A stretch of DNA of 36,691 bases from Desulfobacteraceae bacterium. Its GTDB lineage: Bacteria > Desulfobacterota > Desulfobacteria > Desulfobacterales > Desulfobacteraceae. Each line of letters starts with the position of its first letter. Within the stretch, counting starts at the first letter, position 1. Where the stretch lies: the NCBI GenBank assembly GCA_016744295.1, contig JADGEQ010000057.1, forward strand, positions 1 to 36,691. Reading direction: 5' to 3'. Below, piece by piece: positions 6,826 through 14,618 of the stretch. The notes under the pieces were generated by a model. It was not told the origin of the DNA, did not search any database, and saw only the letters and a program-made list of their open reading frames with translations. A program made the position numbers and the translations under genes.

Positions 6826-9800
6826 TTACCTACTTTCTAAAAAATCTCTTTTCTTTTCATGCTCAATAGATTTCATCTTGCCCTCTATTTGCTTCTCCGT
6901 ATAAGCCTTATGGTCAAGAAGCTCAATAGAATTTAAAATGGGTAACAGACTAACTAAGAAGTTTTTTTCTCTCTCAAGTATAGGTACTCTGCTGCCTGAC
7001 CAACTTGTTGTTGCTAATTCATAATCCAAAGTTTTGAAATGCTCAAAATTTCTATTGTTTTGGACGAACAAGCTTAGTAGTTCTCGCCTAAAGTCTTCGC
7101 TCAATGATTTTGCCGCATTAAATATAAAGCACAAATAATCAATATTATTTAAATTATTAAGAACTGTTGTCTTTAAAAAGGTTTGTTTTTTATCTATTAA
7201 CTCCTTCGATTCAACTTTGCTGTTTTCATTCAAAAATAATTTGCTAAAGATGTTATCTTCATATCCGAATGCATTACTATCTTTGTGGAGAATATATTTG
7301 GCATAACACTCTATATCTTCAAGGTATGAACCCCGCTCCCACAAAAACTCCAGTTTAGGCATATCTGTATGCACGTCAGGCCATCGTTCTTTTTCATAAA
7401 TATAGTCGATCAATCTAAACAAAAAATCAAAATTTCTCTTTAGCAGTAGCTTTAATGCTCCACCTGAGTAATCCCAATGGAGATCAACCTTAAGCGATGC
7501 AATATAGGCATCAAAAACCAACCCTTTATCTGTCTCAAAAACTTCAAACCAACTGCCAAAGATATCTGAGTCGCTGTTAAACAAATACCCAAGAGGTCTT
7601 GCAAAATTTTCATCGACTTTTGCTTTACTTACAAGAATTCGAACAATTTTGATGTATATATCACCATCAAATTTTTGATATTTATTTAGAAAGTCTAACC
7701 AACCTCTCAATTGATTGCTCGGAGTATTATTCATATGCTCAATAAGAGATACAGTTTCTTCTTGTGATACGTATTCTTCCGGGAGCAATGCAAAATAAGC
7801 CGAAAGCCAGAGTTTTTTCCATCGATAATCTTGCGAGTTTATAAGACTCCATACATCTTTACTTGGTAACAATTTGAAGAGATCGTTTACTATTGGATAC
7901 GCATTTATTTCAAAAATATTATCGTATTCAATATATGAGGATACAAAGTTAGGAAACCGTTTTGGGACTGCATCTGCTAACGCATGCAAACTCATCTCGA
8001 CACTATTTTTTAATAAATAATCTCTATCTCTGCCAGATAATGTTTGATTGAGCACTATGCATTTCTTAATAAACTCAATAAAATCCTCGTGTGTAGTTCC
8101 TGAAAAGTATTCAACAAAACACTTGTGACGGTATTGCTGGTAATCCGTATACCCCATATCCAGCATTCGCCGTTCATGCCTATCTTCAAGAAGTAAATTA
8201 CATAACGACATAGTGTCATTTGAAAACCGTTCCTTCCATTCAACAGGATAGGCCAATTCAAATGAGTCAAGGTGCCCACAATAATCCTGCATTATTAAGC
8301 AGTTTGAAACGTCTTCTTTATTTAAGCCCTCGATGAAATAGTCTCTAAAAAATGGTAAGTCCGCCTCTGCCATTTCCTTGCCTTCATACCTCACTCTACT
8401 GACATATTCCCTAAAAAGTTCAATAGCGTGGGGGCAATGCTCAGTTACTTTTATTAAAGCAGCCAAGTTTTTAATTAATTTTTCTCTTAATGGTAACAGG
8501 TAACTATCGGGCGAAAGCCTAAAAGTAATAATACTAAAGGTATCACCCCCAGACCATTGATGCTCCCTGTGCTCTACTTTTAAGAAATCGCCTGCTACCG
8601 ATAAAAACAATCCTGTAAATAGATAACTATTCCCGTTATCCATAAGTCTGATGATGGTATCTAAAACATAAGTTTGGACATAATAGCCGTACCGCCTATC
8701 ATTTGGTTTGAAGTTATAACGGTTAATAAGGCTATGAATCGTAAAATCGAGTGAATTTTTATCTTTTTCAAGATGTTTAAGTAACAAGTCAAAAGACATC
8801 TGAAATTCTTTTACATCACAAAATCTAAAACAATTTAATAGATTAACCAATGACGATTTATTAGGCTCTTTTTTGGAGTCTTCAAAATTTTCATTTTCCC
8901 AATCAATTTCCATAGCCGGCATTTTAGAAATCACCTTATTTGCAAAAACTAATGCCTCTGTAGGGAGTGCAAACCAAAATGTACTTAAAAATTCTATTGC
9001 TTGTTCTATGTTTCCTGTTTGAGATATTGTATCAAACAGGCTTTTCACTTCGTTTCTGATATCAGCAATTATTTTTTTGTGATCAAACGCACTTATTACA
9101 GGGTTTAAAGAGTCAACAATGGTTCTTGTAAAGTCAGGATAAAAATCATTAACAATTACAGAAAATGGTATGATTTTCTTTTCGAAGACAGAAATATAAA
9201 ACAAGTAAGTAGACAAAACCTGATCAGAAATCCTGACCACTTCGTCTTCGTACAAATCAACCAGCTCTTTTTGATGCAAAACACAAACAAGCTCCCAAAA
9301 TTCTTCGGCCTGAATACAAAATGACTCCTGAACCCACTTCATATGTGATTCGTTTAGCTTGTCAACTTTTCTAAAAAAGCAAATGGCACAAGTAGCAGCC
9401 ATTAATTTTTCATTTTCAACAACAGCTTTAACATTTTCATTTTGGCCAAAATAATCATCATAAAGTGAAGTTACATTTTGTATTGATTCAATTTGATTTG
9501 TTTCGATGGCAACTTTCGATGCCATAACAGCCAATCGAGCATTTCCGCAGGCTATCTTTTGAATTCTATTTTGATATTCACCATTTTTTATATTGAAAAG
9601 CGTTTCCGTGAGTTCTTTAATTTGTTCATCCGAAAGAGATTCGATTGTCTTCTCGTGTATGTCAGTGTGTTGATTAACCTTTGTTATTACCGACTCCCGG
9701 GCGTAATCTCTAACCGTTGCAACAATGCGAAATGTTCTGCTACTATCATTTTCGTGAAGATAATGAAGAAGGTAATCAAGCCGATTATCTAATCTATTCG

Positions 9801-10596
9801 CATCATCAACAAAAATAAGATAATCCCCTGGCTCACTAAAATAAGCAGTAATGTCACGAATTAAATCTGCACCTTTATCATAAAGACAAATTACGTTCAG
9901 GTTTTCATTTTGATGTTGTAGCTCCTTAGCCAAACTAACAGCAAATAAAGTTTTTCCAACACCCGCAGATCCAGAGATAAGTAAGAAATTTGCAGACTCT
10001 AATATAGTAATGGCGCTTTTTAGTTTTTCTTCTTGAAATAGAATTTCGTTTTCAATTGATGTTGTAAAATTATGCTTGCTGTATCGATCAATAAAATCGT
10101 TAACACTCAATAACTGCCCAGTATCCAATGGTAAATCCAAATATATTTCAGAAAGAACTGGATAAAGATTCTGGATGCTAAGAGATAAAGAGTCGAGTCC
10201 ATTTAGACTTAACAGTACTCCTCTTTCTTGGCAAATATTTCTTAAATGATTGATTTCATGCGTAGATAATTTCCCTAAGTAACAAATTATAATTTCGCTA
10301 ATCTGTTCACTTGAAATCCCAGTTTTTATTTCATCGAAGCATTTACTTATGTCATCTTCTAACTTTTGGGAGAGACGATCTTGTTGAACAGTATATTCAG
10401 AAAAGACATATTTCCCATTTGGCTGCATAAATAAACAATCAGGAGTTCCTTTGACTACGCGATCAGTATTTGCCATCATGCCAATCGGGTTAATGTTTTC
10501 ATAACCTTTTCGGTGCAGCCAATCATCACATAACCGCTGGAATTTTCCTCCTTCCAGTTCTAACAATTTAGATTTAATTTGATTTTGGCTTCCCAT
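6826..10596 (-). CDS. Nuclease-STAND NTPase fusion, Avs-like defence protein (1256 aa)
   Basis: The N-terminus (about 1-150) looks like a PD-(D/E)XK nuclease: TPDCLF (Asp53) and FSEYT (Glu67) with no clear lysine two residues on, so the active site is a variant. Next comes a P-loop ATPase: Walker A GSAGVGKT (209-216), Walker B YLIFVDDAN (259-267), and a sensor-like ATVRDYAR (293-300). The remaining 900 residues are helical-repeat-like, as in sensor regions of STAND proteins. Fusions of a nuclease, a STAND ATPase and a helical sensor are the plan of Avs-type antiviral proteins, which detect phage proteins and then cut DNA; similarity to a specific Avs type is not shown. The ATG follows AAGGAATT. 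It is the first gene of the block and stands alone between hairpins A and B. Confidence 0.7.
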   Translation of the reverse strand: MGSQNQIKSKLLELEGGKFQRLCDDWLHRKGYENINPIGMMANTDRVVKGTPDCLFMQPNGKYVFSEYTVQQDRLSQKLEDDISKCFDEIKTGISSEQISEIIICYLGKLSTHEINHLRNICQERGVLLSLNGLDSLSLSIQNLYPVLSEIYLDLPLDTGQLLSVNDFIDRYSKHNFTTSIENEILFQEEKLKSAITILESANFLLISGSAGVGKTLFAVSLAKELQHQNENLNVICLYDKGADLIRDITAYFSEPGDYLIFVDDANRLDNRLDYLLHYLHENDSSRTFRIVATVRDYARESVITKVNQHTDIHEKTIESLSDEQIKELTETLFNIKNGEYQNRIQKIACGNARLAVMASKVAIETNQIESIQNVTSLYDDYFGQNENVKAVVENEKLMAATCAICFFRKVDKLNESHMKWVQESFCIQAEEFWELVCVLHQKELVDLYEDEVVRISDQVLSTYLFYISVFEKKIIPFSVIVNDFYPDFTRTIVDSLNPVISAFDHKKIIADIRNEVKSLFDTISQTGNIEQAIEFLSTFWFALPTEALVFANKVISKMPAMEIDWENENFEDSKKEPNKSSLVNLLNCFRFCDVKEFQMSFDLLLKHLEKDKNSLDFTIHSLINRYNFKPNDRRYGYYVQTYVLDTIIRLMDNGNSYLFTGLFLSVAGDFLKVEHREHQWSGGDTFSIITFRLSPDSYLLPLREKLIKNLAALIKVTEHCPHAIELFREYVSRVRYEGKEMAEADLPFFRDYFIEGLNKEDVSNCLIMQDYCGHLDSFELAYPVEWKERFSNDTMSLCNLLLEDRHERRMLDMGYTDYQQYRHKCFVEYFSGTTHEDFIEFIKKCIVLNQTLSGRDRDYLLKNSVEMSLHALADAVPKRFPNFVSSYIEYDNIFEINAYPIVNDLFKLLPSKDVWSLINSQDYRWKKLWLSAYFALLPEEYVSQEETVSLIEHMNNTPSNQLRGWLDFLNKYQKFDGDIYIKIVRILVSKAKVDENFARPLGYLFNSDSDIFGSWFEVFETDKGLVFDAYIASLKVDLHWDYSGGALKLLLKRNFDFLFRLIDYIYEKERWPDVHTDMPKLEFLWERGSYLEDIECYAKYILHKDSNAFGYEDNIFSKLFLNENSKVESKELIDKKQTFLKTTVLNNLNNIDYLCFIFNAAKSLSEDFRRELLSLFVQNNRNFEHFKTLDYELATTSWSGSRVPILEREKNFLVSLLPILNSIELLDHKAYTEKQIEGKMKSIEHEKKRDFLESR

Positions 10597-10673
10597 AATT
10601 CCTTTTTAAAAATATAGTTTCCTTTAAGTATGAAGGCATAATTTCATTGTGTTGCCTTTTCAATAAAACAAAT

Positions 10674-10724
10674 CTTTAACACCCAACATCACCGGGGAAA
10701 TCCGGTGCATGTTGATTGTTGGAT
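10674..10724 (-). repeat. attC-like recombination hairpin A
   Basis: In plus-strand terms: AAC (10678-10680), ACC, arm CAACATCACCGG (10684-10695), loop GGAAAT, arm CCGGTG-c-ATGTTG (10702-10714), ATT, GTTGGAT (10718-10724). All 12 pairs are Watson-Crick with a single bulged C10708. The minus-strand outer box ATCCAAC matches RYYYAAC exactly and GTTAAAG matches GTTRRRY in six of seven. It lies 78 bases upstream of the nuclease-STAND gene, where the attC of a preceding cassette would be. There is no T-tract, so it is not a simple terminator. Confidence 0.65.
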
Positions 10725-10734
10725 TTATACTAAG

Positions 10735-10754
10735 GGTCAAACGTAGACTTGACC
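10735..10754. repeat. GGTCAA-N8-TTGACC dyad, right copy
   Basis: A perfect six-base dyad with eight-base spacer, preceded by GG. It pairs with the left copy at 915-932, which is in inverted orientation, so the two flank the defence block. Just beyond, at about 10807-10823, a segment reading ACACTGACCCCAATT resembles edges of small REP-type repeats; I cannot confirm a family. Confidence 0.5.
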
Positions 10755-10887
10755 TCTTTCTTTCTTGAAATCAACAGTTTATCCCTCAGCATTTCACTTG
10801 TTGTTTTTAATTTTACACTGACCCCAATTATGAATTATTTGCTTCCATCATCCCTCGAATTCTTCCCGAACGTTTTCAAATAACAGG

Positions 10888-11601
10888 TTATCTTTTATAA
10901 CTGTCTAAAAATAATTTAAATCCTTTTCGCTCAATCGCGATGGCATCATTAAACGTAGTGCTATTTTTTTCCTCAATCAATTTTTTCATTGTCAGCATCA
11001 TTTCATAATTGACACTGCATATCCTTTCTGCAATCTCAATGGCTCGTGTAAGCAGACTTGCAGTTGGAACAACTTCATTAACAAGTCCACAATTTAAAGC
11101 TCTTTTGGCCGATATTTTTTCACAAGTTGCTGAAAATTGCTTTGCAAGCCTTTGTCCCACTGCCTGTTGAAGTAACTGGCTCATTCCCCATCCAGGATGA
11201 ATTCCAACCTTAGCATGTGTATCTGCAAAAACTGCATTTTCAGAAGCAATTAAAAAATCACAGTTCAAGGCAATTTCAAATCCTCCAGTAATGGCATAGC
11301 CATTTACAGCGCCAATTATCGGTTTATTACAATATCCAAATATGTTAGGCATATCTTTCCCATCAGAGCGTGGATCAAAAAGATTGTCAGTTGAGAGGCA
11401 CTCAAGATCAATACCTGAGCAAAAAGAGTCGCCACTTCCCGTAATAATGCCAGCCTTAATCTCATTACTTTCAGCTATTTTTTCAAGACTGTTATAAAGT
11501 CCTGTAAGAAGCGCCTGATTAATTGCATTTTTCCTGTTTGGTCTATTAAGCGTTACGATAGCGACCGACCCTTTAATTTCAAAAATCACCTCGGTACTCA
11601 T
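10888..11601 (-). CDS. Enoyl-CoA hydratase/isomerase (crotonase) family protein
   Basis: 237 aa crotonase-fold enzyme acting on acyl-CoA thioesters in the cytoplasm. Seen: VTLNRPNRKNAIN, the oxyanion-hole segment SFCSGIDL, the second oxyanion segment GYAITGGFEIAL, and FADTHAKVGIHPGWG. In bacterial hydratases the segment FADTH-V---PGWG usually carries only one catalytic Glu; the classical E of GQPE is His here, so the reaction may differ from simple hydration. The start at 11601 follows a strong AAAGGAGG seven bases upstream. The frame extends 25 codons further, but that part does not look like the family. It is the last gene of the amidase-tautomerase-crotonase operon. Confidence 0.85.
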   Translation of the reverse strand: MSTEVIFEIKGSVAIVTLNRPNRKNAINQALLTGLYNSLEKIAESNEIKAGIITGSGDSFCSGIDLECLSTDNLFDPRSDGKDMPNIFGYCNKPIIGAVNGYAITGGFEIALNCDFLIASENAVFADTHAKVGIHPGWGMSQLLQQAVGQRLAKQFSATCEKISAKRALNCGLVNEVVPTASLLTRAIEIAERICSVNYEMMLTMKKLIEEKNSTTFNDAIAIERKGFKLFLDSYKR

Positions 11602-11679
11602 TCGTTTTCCTCCTTTCAAAGCATACTGCGCATCGTTTCCACCGGCTTCAGCCGCCAAGAATGGTGAGTTAACCATTTT

Positions 11680-12060
11680 TTATATATTTGTTTTAAATCC
11701 GAGATCAACATCACTGGCTGGCTGCCCGCGTTCTACTCCCCAGTTTTCTTTTTCTACTTCTTTTAAAATTACATTAGCGCGACAGCTTTCACCACCAACG
11801 GAACTCGCAAGTGCAATTAAATCTTTATATAGTTTCCTTTTCGTTTCTATCGTTCTTCCTGAGAACATAGCAATCTCAAATACGATGTACTTTCCGGAAT
11901 AGTTCGTCGGTTGGTAGAAGCCTTTAGTTTTTTGATCTAAAGCTACAAGCCTGTCATTATCTGGGATTTTTAGAACATCCACCATTATTTTATGAAATTC
12001 ATCAATAAAAACGGATTCATTTTCAAGACAAAAGTTAGTTGTGATTCTTGAGAATGGCAT
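11680..12060 (-). CDS. Tautomerase family protein (Tautomerase_2 type)
   Basis: 126 aa. It begins Met-Pro; in the 4-oxalocrotonate tautomerase/MIF superfamily the Pro becomes N-terminal after Met removal and acts as the general base. The C-terminal pattern ENWG---GQPASDVDLGFK is characteristic of the Tautomerase_2 group. It follows AGGAG eight bases before the ATG. It lies 49 bases after the amidase and 78 before the crotonase start. The three-gene set suggests breakdown of a ring or amide compound by hydrolysis, keto-enol isomerisation and CoA chemistry; the substrate is unknown. Complete and intact. Confidence 0.85.
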   Translation of the reverse strand: MPFSRITTNFCLENESVFIDEFHKIMVDVLKIPDNDRLVALDQKTKGFYQPTNYSGKYIVFEIAMFSGRTIETKRKLYKDLIALASSVGGESCRANVILKEVEKENWGVERGQPASDVDLGFKTNI

Positions 12061-12109
12061 TTTCTATTTCTCCTATCGTTTAATACACCAAATAACCGGT
12101 TCACCCGGT

Positions 12110-13525
12110 TCACCTCTCTCCCACTCTTGACCATGGCAGAGCCTCTTCCATTTCAAAAGCGATTTCTATAAGTGATTTTTCCTGGCCAAAGGCTGCGGCA
12201 AATTGAACCCCGACAGGTAATCCATTACTACAACTGCCTAAAGGTAATGAAATGGCTGGCGCCCCCGAAATATTCTGATACGGCGTATAGGGGATAAAAT
12301 CCAATAATCTTTCCAAAGATGTATCAAATTCAAGGTTTGGATCAAGATACCCTATTTTGGGAGGCAGCGTTGAAACAGTTGGACTCAGGAGTAAATCATA
12401 GTCATTAAAAAGTGCCTCATAATCATTAGAAAACTTTTTCAGACGTCTTACAACAAAAGGGGTTTTAAATATATTCTTTTTGTAGAACTTGCTGAAACCA
12501 ACTGTCAATTTTTCAAGTTTTCTTTTATCGATGGCATTACCCGTGACTTTTTTACCGAAATAATAAAAATAAAATGCCAAAGCGGCCCAGTAAATTATGA
12601 AATCATCCATAACCCTCTTCTGAAAAGGAAACTGTATCTCCTCAACGTCATGACCGAGTTCTTCACAACATTTACCCACCTTTTGAAGTTGTCCGGCAAT
12701 ATCGGGGTCTAACACCCTTTCATCAGGCCTTGTAGCAACCATGGCAATTCTTAACCGCTTTTTGTTCGGATGTTCCACTAATCCTATTTTCGGTAAATCC
12801 TGATGCGCAAATATTTTTTCAGCTTCAGCATAAAAAACAGCAGTGTCTCTTACAGTTCGACTTAATATACCGTTACAAACAATATTTACCGGCATATCAT
12901 CATAACTGGCCTTGCCTGGTAATCGCCACCTTGTGGGTTTCAAACCAACTAAACCGCAACAGGCGGCTGGAATACGAATAGACCCTCCCCCATCATTTCC
13001 ATGTGCAATAGGAACCACACCGGAAGCAACAAGAGCAGCTGAGCCACCGGATGATCCACCCGTCGAGTGATCCAGATTCCAGGGATTTCTAGTCGGTCCT
13101 GTGGCAAGCGGTTCTGTGGCACAGGTCAATCCTAACTCAGGCAGGGTACTTTTCCCTAAATTCCTGAATCCTAATGAATTGTATAGTTCCACAAATTCAC
13201 TCGATTTTTGAACCGGCTTATAGGTGACGGCTCGGGATCCGTAAAGCGTGGGTAACCCTTTTACATCATCGTTATCCTTAATGAATGAGGGCACCCCCTT
13301 GAAAAAAGGATTACCATTGGATGTTCGGGTTTCATCTAATGCCAATTCAAAGGCTTTTGTGGAAATACCATTAATATCCGGGTTGATTTTTTCAGCCCGG
13401 CCAATCGCAGCTTCTAAAGCCTCGATTTCTTTAATCTCACCATTTGAAATTAAATTAGCAAGCTCAACACCATCAGACGTACCCAAAACATCATTACAAT
13501 AAGAACTCGCGATTTTTGTACTCAT
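12110..13525 (-). CDS. Amidase-signature family amidase
   Basis: 471 aa, the usual length. Hydrolyses an amide bond with the Ser-cisSer-Lys triad: Lys83 in FIKDNDDVKG, Ser158 in STGGSSGGSAA, and nucleophile Ser182 in NDGGGSIRIPA. All three are present. No signal peptide, so cytoplasmic. Overall pattern, including KPTRWRLPG, resembles the 6-aminohexanoate-cyclic-dimer-hydrolase-like branch rather than GatA, and no gatB or gatC is nearby. First gene of the operon with the tautomerase and crotonase. Only a weak GGA precedes the ATG. Confidence 0.88.
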   Translation of the reverse strand: MSTKIASSYCNDVLGTSDGVELANLISNGEIKEIEALEAAIGRAEKINPDINGISTKAFELALDETRTSNGNPFFKGVPSFIKDNDDVKGLPTLYGSRAVTYKPVQKSSEFVELYNSLGFRNLGKSTLPELGLTCATEPLATGPTRNPWNLDHSTGGSSGGSAALVASGVVPIAHGNDGGGSIRIPAACCGLVGLKPTRWRLPGKASYDDMPVNIVCNGILSRTVRDTAVFYAEAEKIFAHQDLPKIGLVEHPNKKRLRIAMVATRPDERVLDPDIAGQLQKVGKCCEELGHDVEEIQFPFQKRVMDDFIIYWAALAFYFYYFGKKVTGNAIDKRKLEKLTVGFSKFYKKNIFKTPFVVRRLKKFSNDYEALFNDYDLLLSPTVSTLPPKIGYLDPNLEFDTSLERLLDFIPYTPYQNISGAPAISLPLGSCSNGLPVGVQFAAAFGQEKSLIEIAFEMEEALPWSRVGER

Positions 13526-13571
13526 AATTTTGATTCCATTTATGTTAATATTTCCTTAATAATAAGATGCA

Positions 13572-13602
13572 ATTATAAACTGTACTCGTTGGCTATTTTC
13601 AA
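13572..13602 (-). promoter_or_regulatory. Possible promoter of the amidase operon
   Basis: On the minus strand TTGAAA (13602-13597) and a perfect TATAAT (13577-13572) are separated by 19 bases, two more than ideal. This would start transcription about 40 bases before the amidase ATG. Based on sequence match only. Confidence 0.35.
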
Positions 13603-13941
13603 ATTGTGTGCTGAACAAGTACTTGACCGAGTCCGTATAGCCGAGATACCCGCTCCCGCATATCATTCCAGGATAATAGCCGCATATCATGAATATCTGA
13701 GTGATATACGACTGGAAAGAATAAAGATCTTTTATCGAGAGCGTATTATCACATAGAATGAAATAATCACCCCAGGCGAAAAAAAGCAACAGAAAACCTT
13801 ATTCAAGTGCATACATATACTTGTATTTTCTGTGTGAGGGAGGTACTAAATTGTCCTTCCGAATTGTATTGGTATCTTTAATGTATTTCACCGCGGACTA
13901 TGTCAAAATCGAAATTACCTGAATCCCGAATTCGTGGCCCA

Positions 13942-13972
13942 GACTAATTATTAAAAATCCTGGTTTTTCTGA
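13942..13972 (+). repeat. Left part of a dispersed repeat, copy 1
   Basis: ACTAATTATTAAA, AATCC, then TGGTTTTTCTGA resembles 23712-23742 closely (ACTATTATTAAAC...CTGGTTTTTCAGA). In the 23712 copy it runs directly on into the conserved right part; here the right part is 430 bases away. Confidence 0.5.
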
Positions 13973-14403
13973 ATCGAAACCTGACACAACATATTGTGGT
14001 TGGAAGGAATTGTATTAGGGCGACCGAAAATCAACTCTTTTCATAAGTAACATTCCATTTCAGATTTTTTCTGAACACCACTCAATAATATAGAAATATT
14101 CTTTTTTGGGTGTCTCCAAAAATACGACTCTATAGTAAATTGTTTCCAAATAGTGAATAATTGGAATGTGACGATCAGGTCGGAGCTTGTCAAGAGGTCG
14201 AAGGGATTCCGGCTATATCATTGATTGCAGTGTACAGACTCTTAATGCCAGTGGAGTGTCAAGAAAGACGTGCTGCTGAAGGCCCCACTGGACGGCAGTT
14301 CACGGTTTTTAGCGCAGCTATAGAACCCGTAGGAATTTGTTCAATCAGTATGCTGCAATCTTCTTCGGCCGGTTAAAAGGTTCACCAATAATGCTCAGAT
14401 TGT

Positions 14404-14434
14404 TGTGCAGTATTGGTTACCGAAAATTGCTGAT
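14404..14434 (+). repeat. Dispersed repeat, right part, copy 1
   Basis: TGTGCAGTATTGGTTACCGA then AAATTGCTGATT. It aligns with 23746-23792 and 33709-33741 around a core GGTTACCGAGAATTGCTGA. Confidence 0.6.
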
Positions 14435-14501
14435 TGTTTATTAATTTCTTTTAATTTGATTAAATTCTGTGATAAGAATTTCAATGTGACCTTAATTTGT
14501 G

Positions 14502-14557
14502 CTGAAACCTAACGTCTGAAACCTAAAGTCTGAAATCTAACGCCTGAAATCCAATTC
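14502..14557 (+). repeat. Tandem repeat, four copies of 14 bp
   Basis: Units start at 14502, 14516, 14530 and 14544. They read CTGAAACCTAACGT, CTGAAACCTAAAGT, CTGAAATCTAACGC and CTGAAATCCAATTC, so divergence grows toward the gene. It lies 62 bases before the hdrA-like ATG, a position fitting repeated regulator sites or slippage; the function is unknown. Confidence 0.75.
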
Positions 14558-14618
14558 TTAAAAAACGGGACTCCCCCGGCACAATTGAACTAGTATTCTT
14601 TAGATATTGGAGAAAACC

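Larger units (their letters stand above)
13526..14618. other. Gene-free 1.1-kb stretch with repeat fragments
   Basis: No ORF here has the look of a real protein. A segment near 14161-14217 could be a rest of a DDE transposase (a frame reading RSELVKRSKGFR), but I cannot support it. Two parts of one dispersed repeat (13942-13972 and 14404-14434) flank about 430 bases, as if an insertion had split a repeat copy. A four-copy tandem repeat follows at 14502-14557, just upstream of the Hdr genes. Confidence 0.5.

Noticed and set aside
13556..13789. 77-aa minus-strand ORF
   Set aside because: It lies over the likely amidase promoter, has no ribosome site and an odd Tyr/Ile-rich composition without family likeness.
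14161..14376. 71-aa plus-strand ORF
   Set aside because: Low-complexity composition and no ribosome site; another frame looks faintly like a transposase remnant, but not enough to annotate.
14502..14557. CRISPR array
   Set aside because: Units of 14 bp are contiguous, with no spacers and no cas genes.
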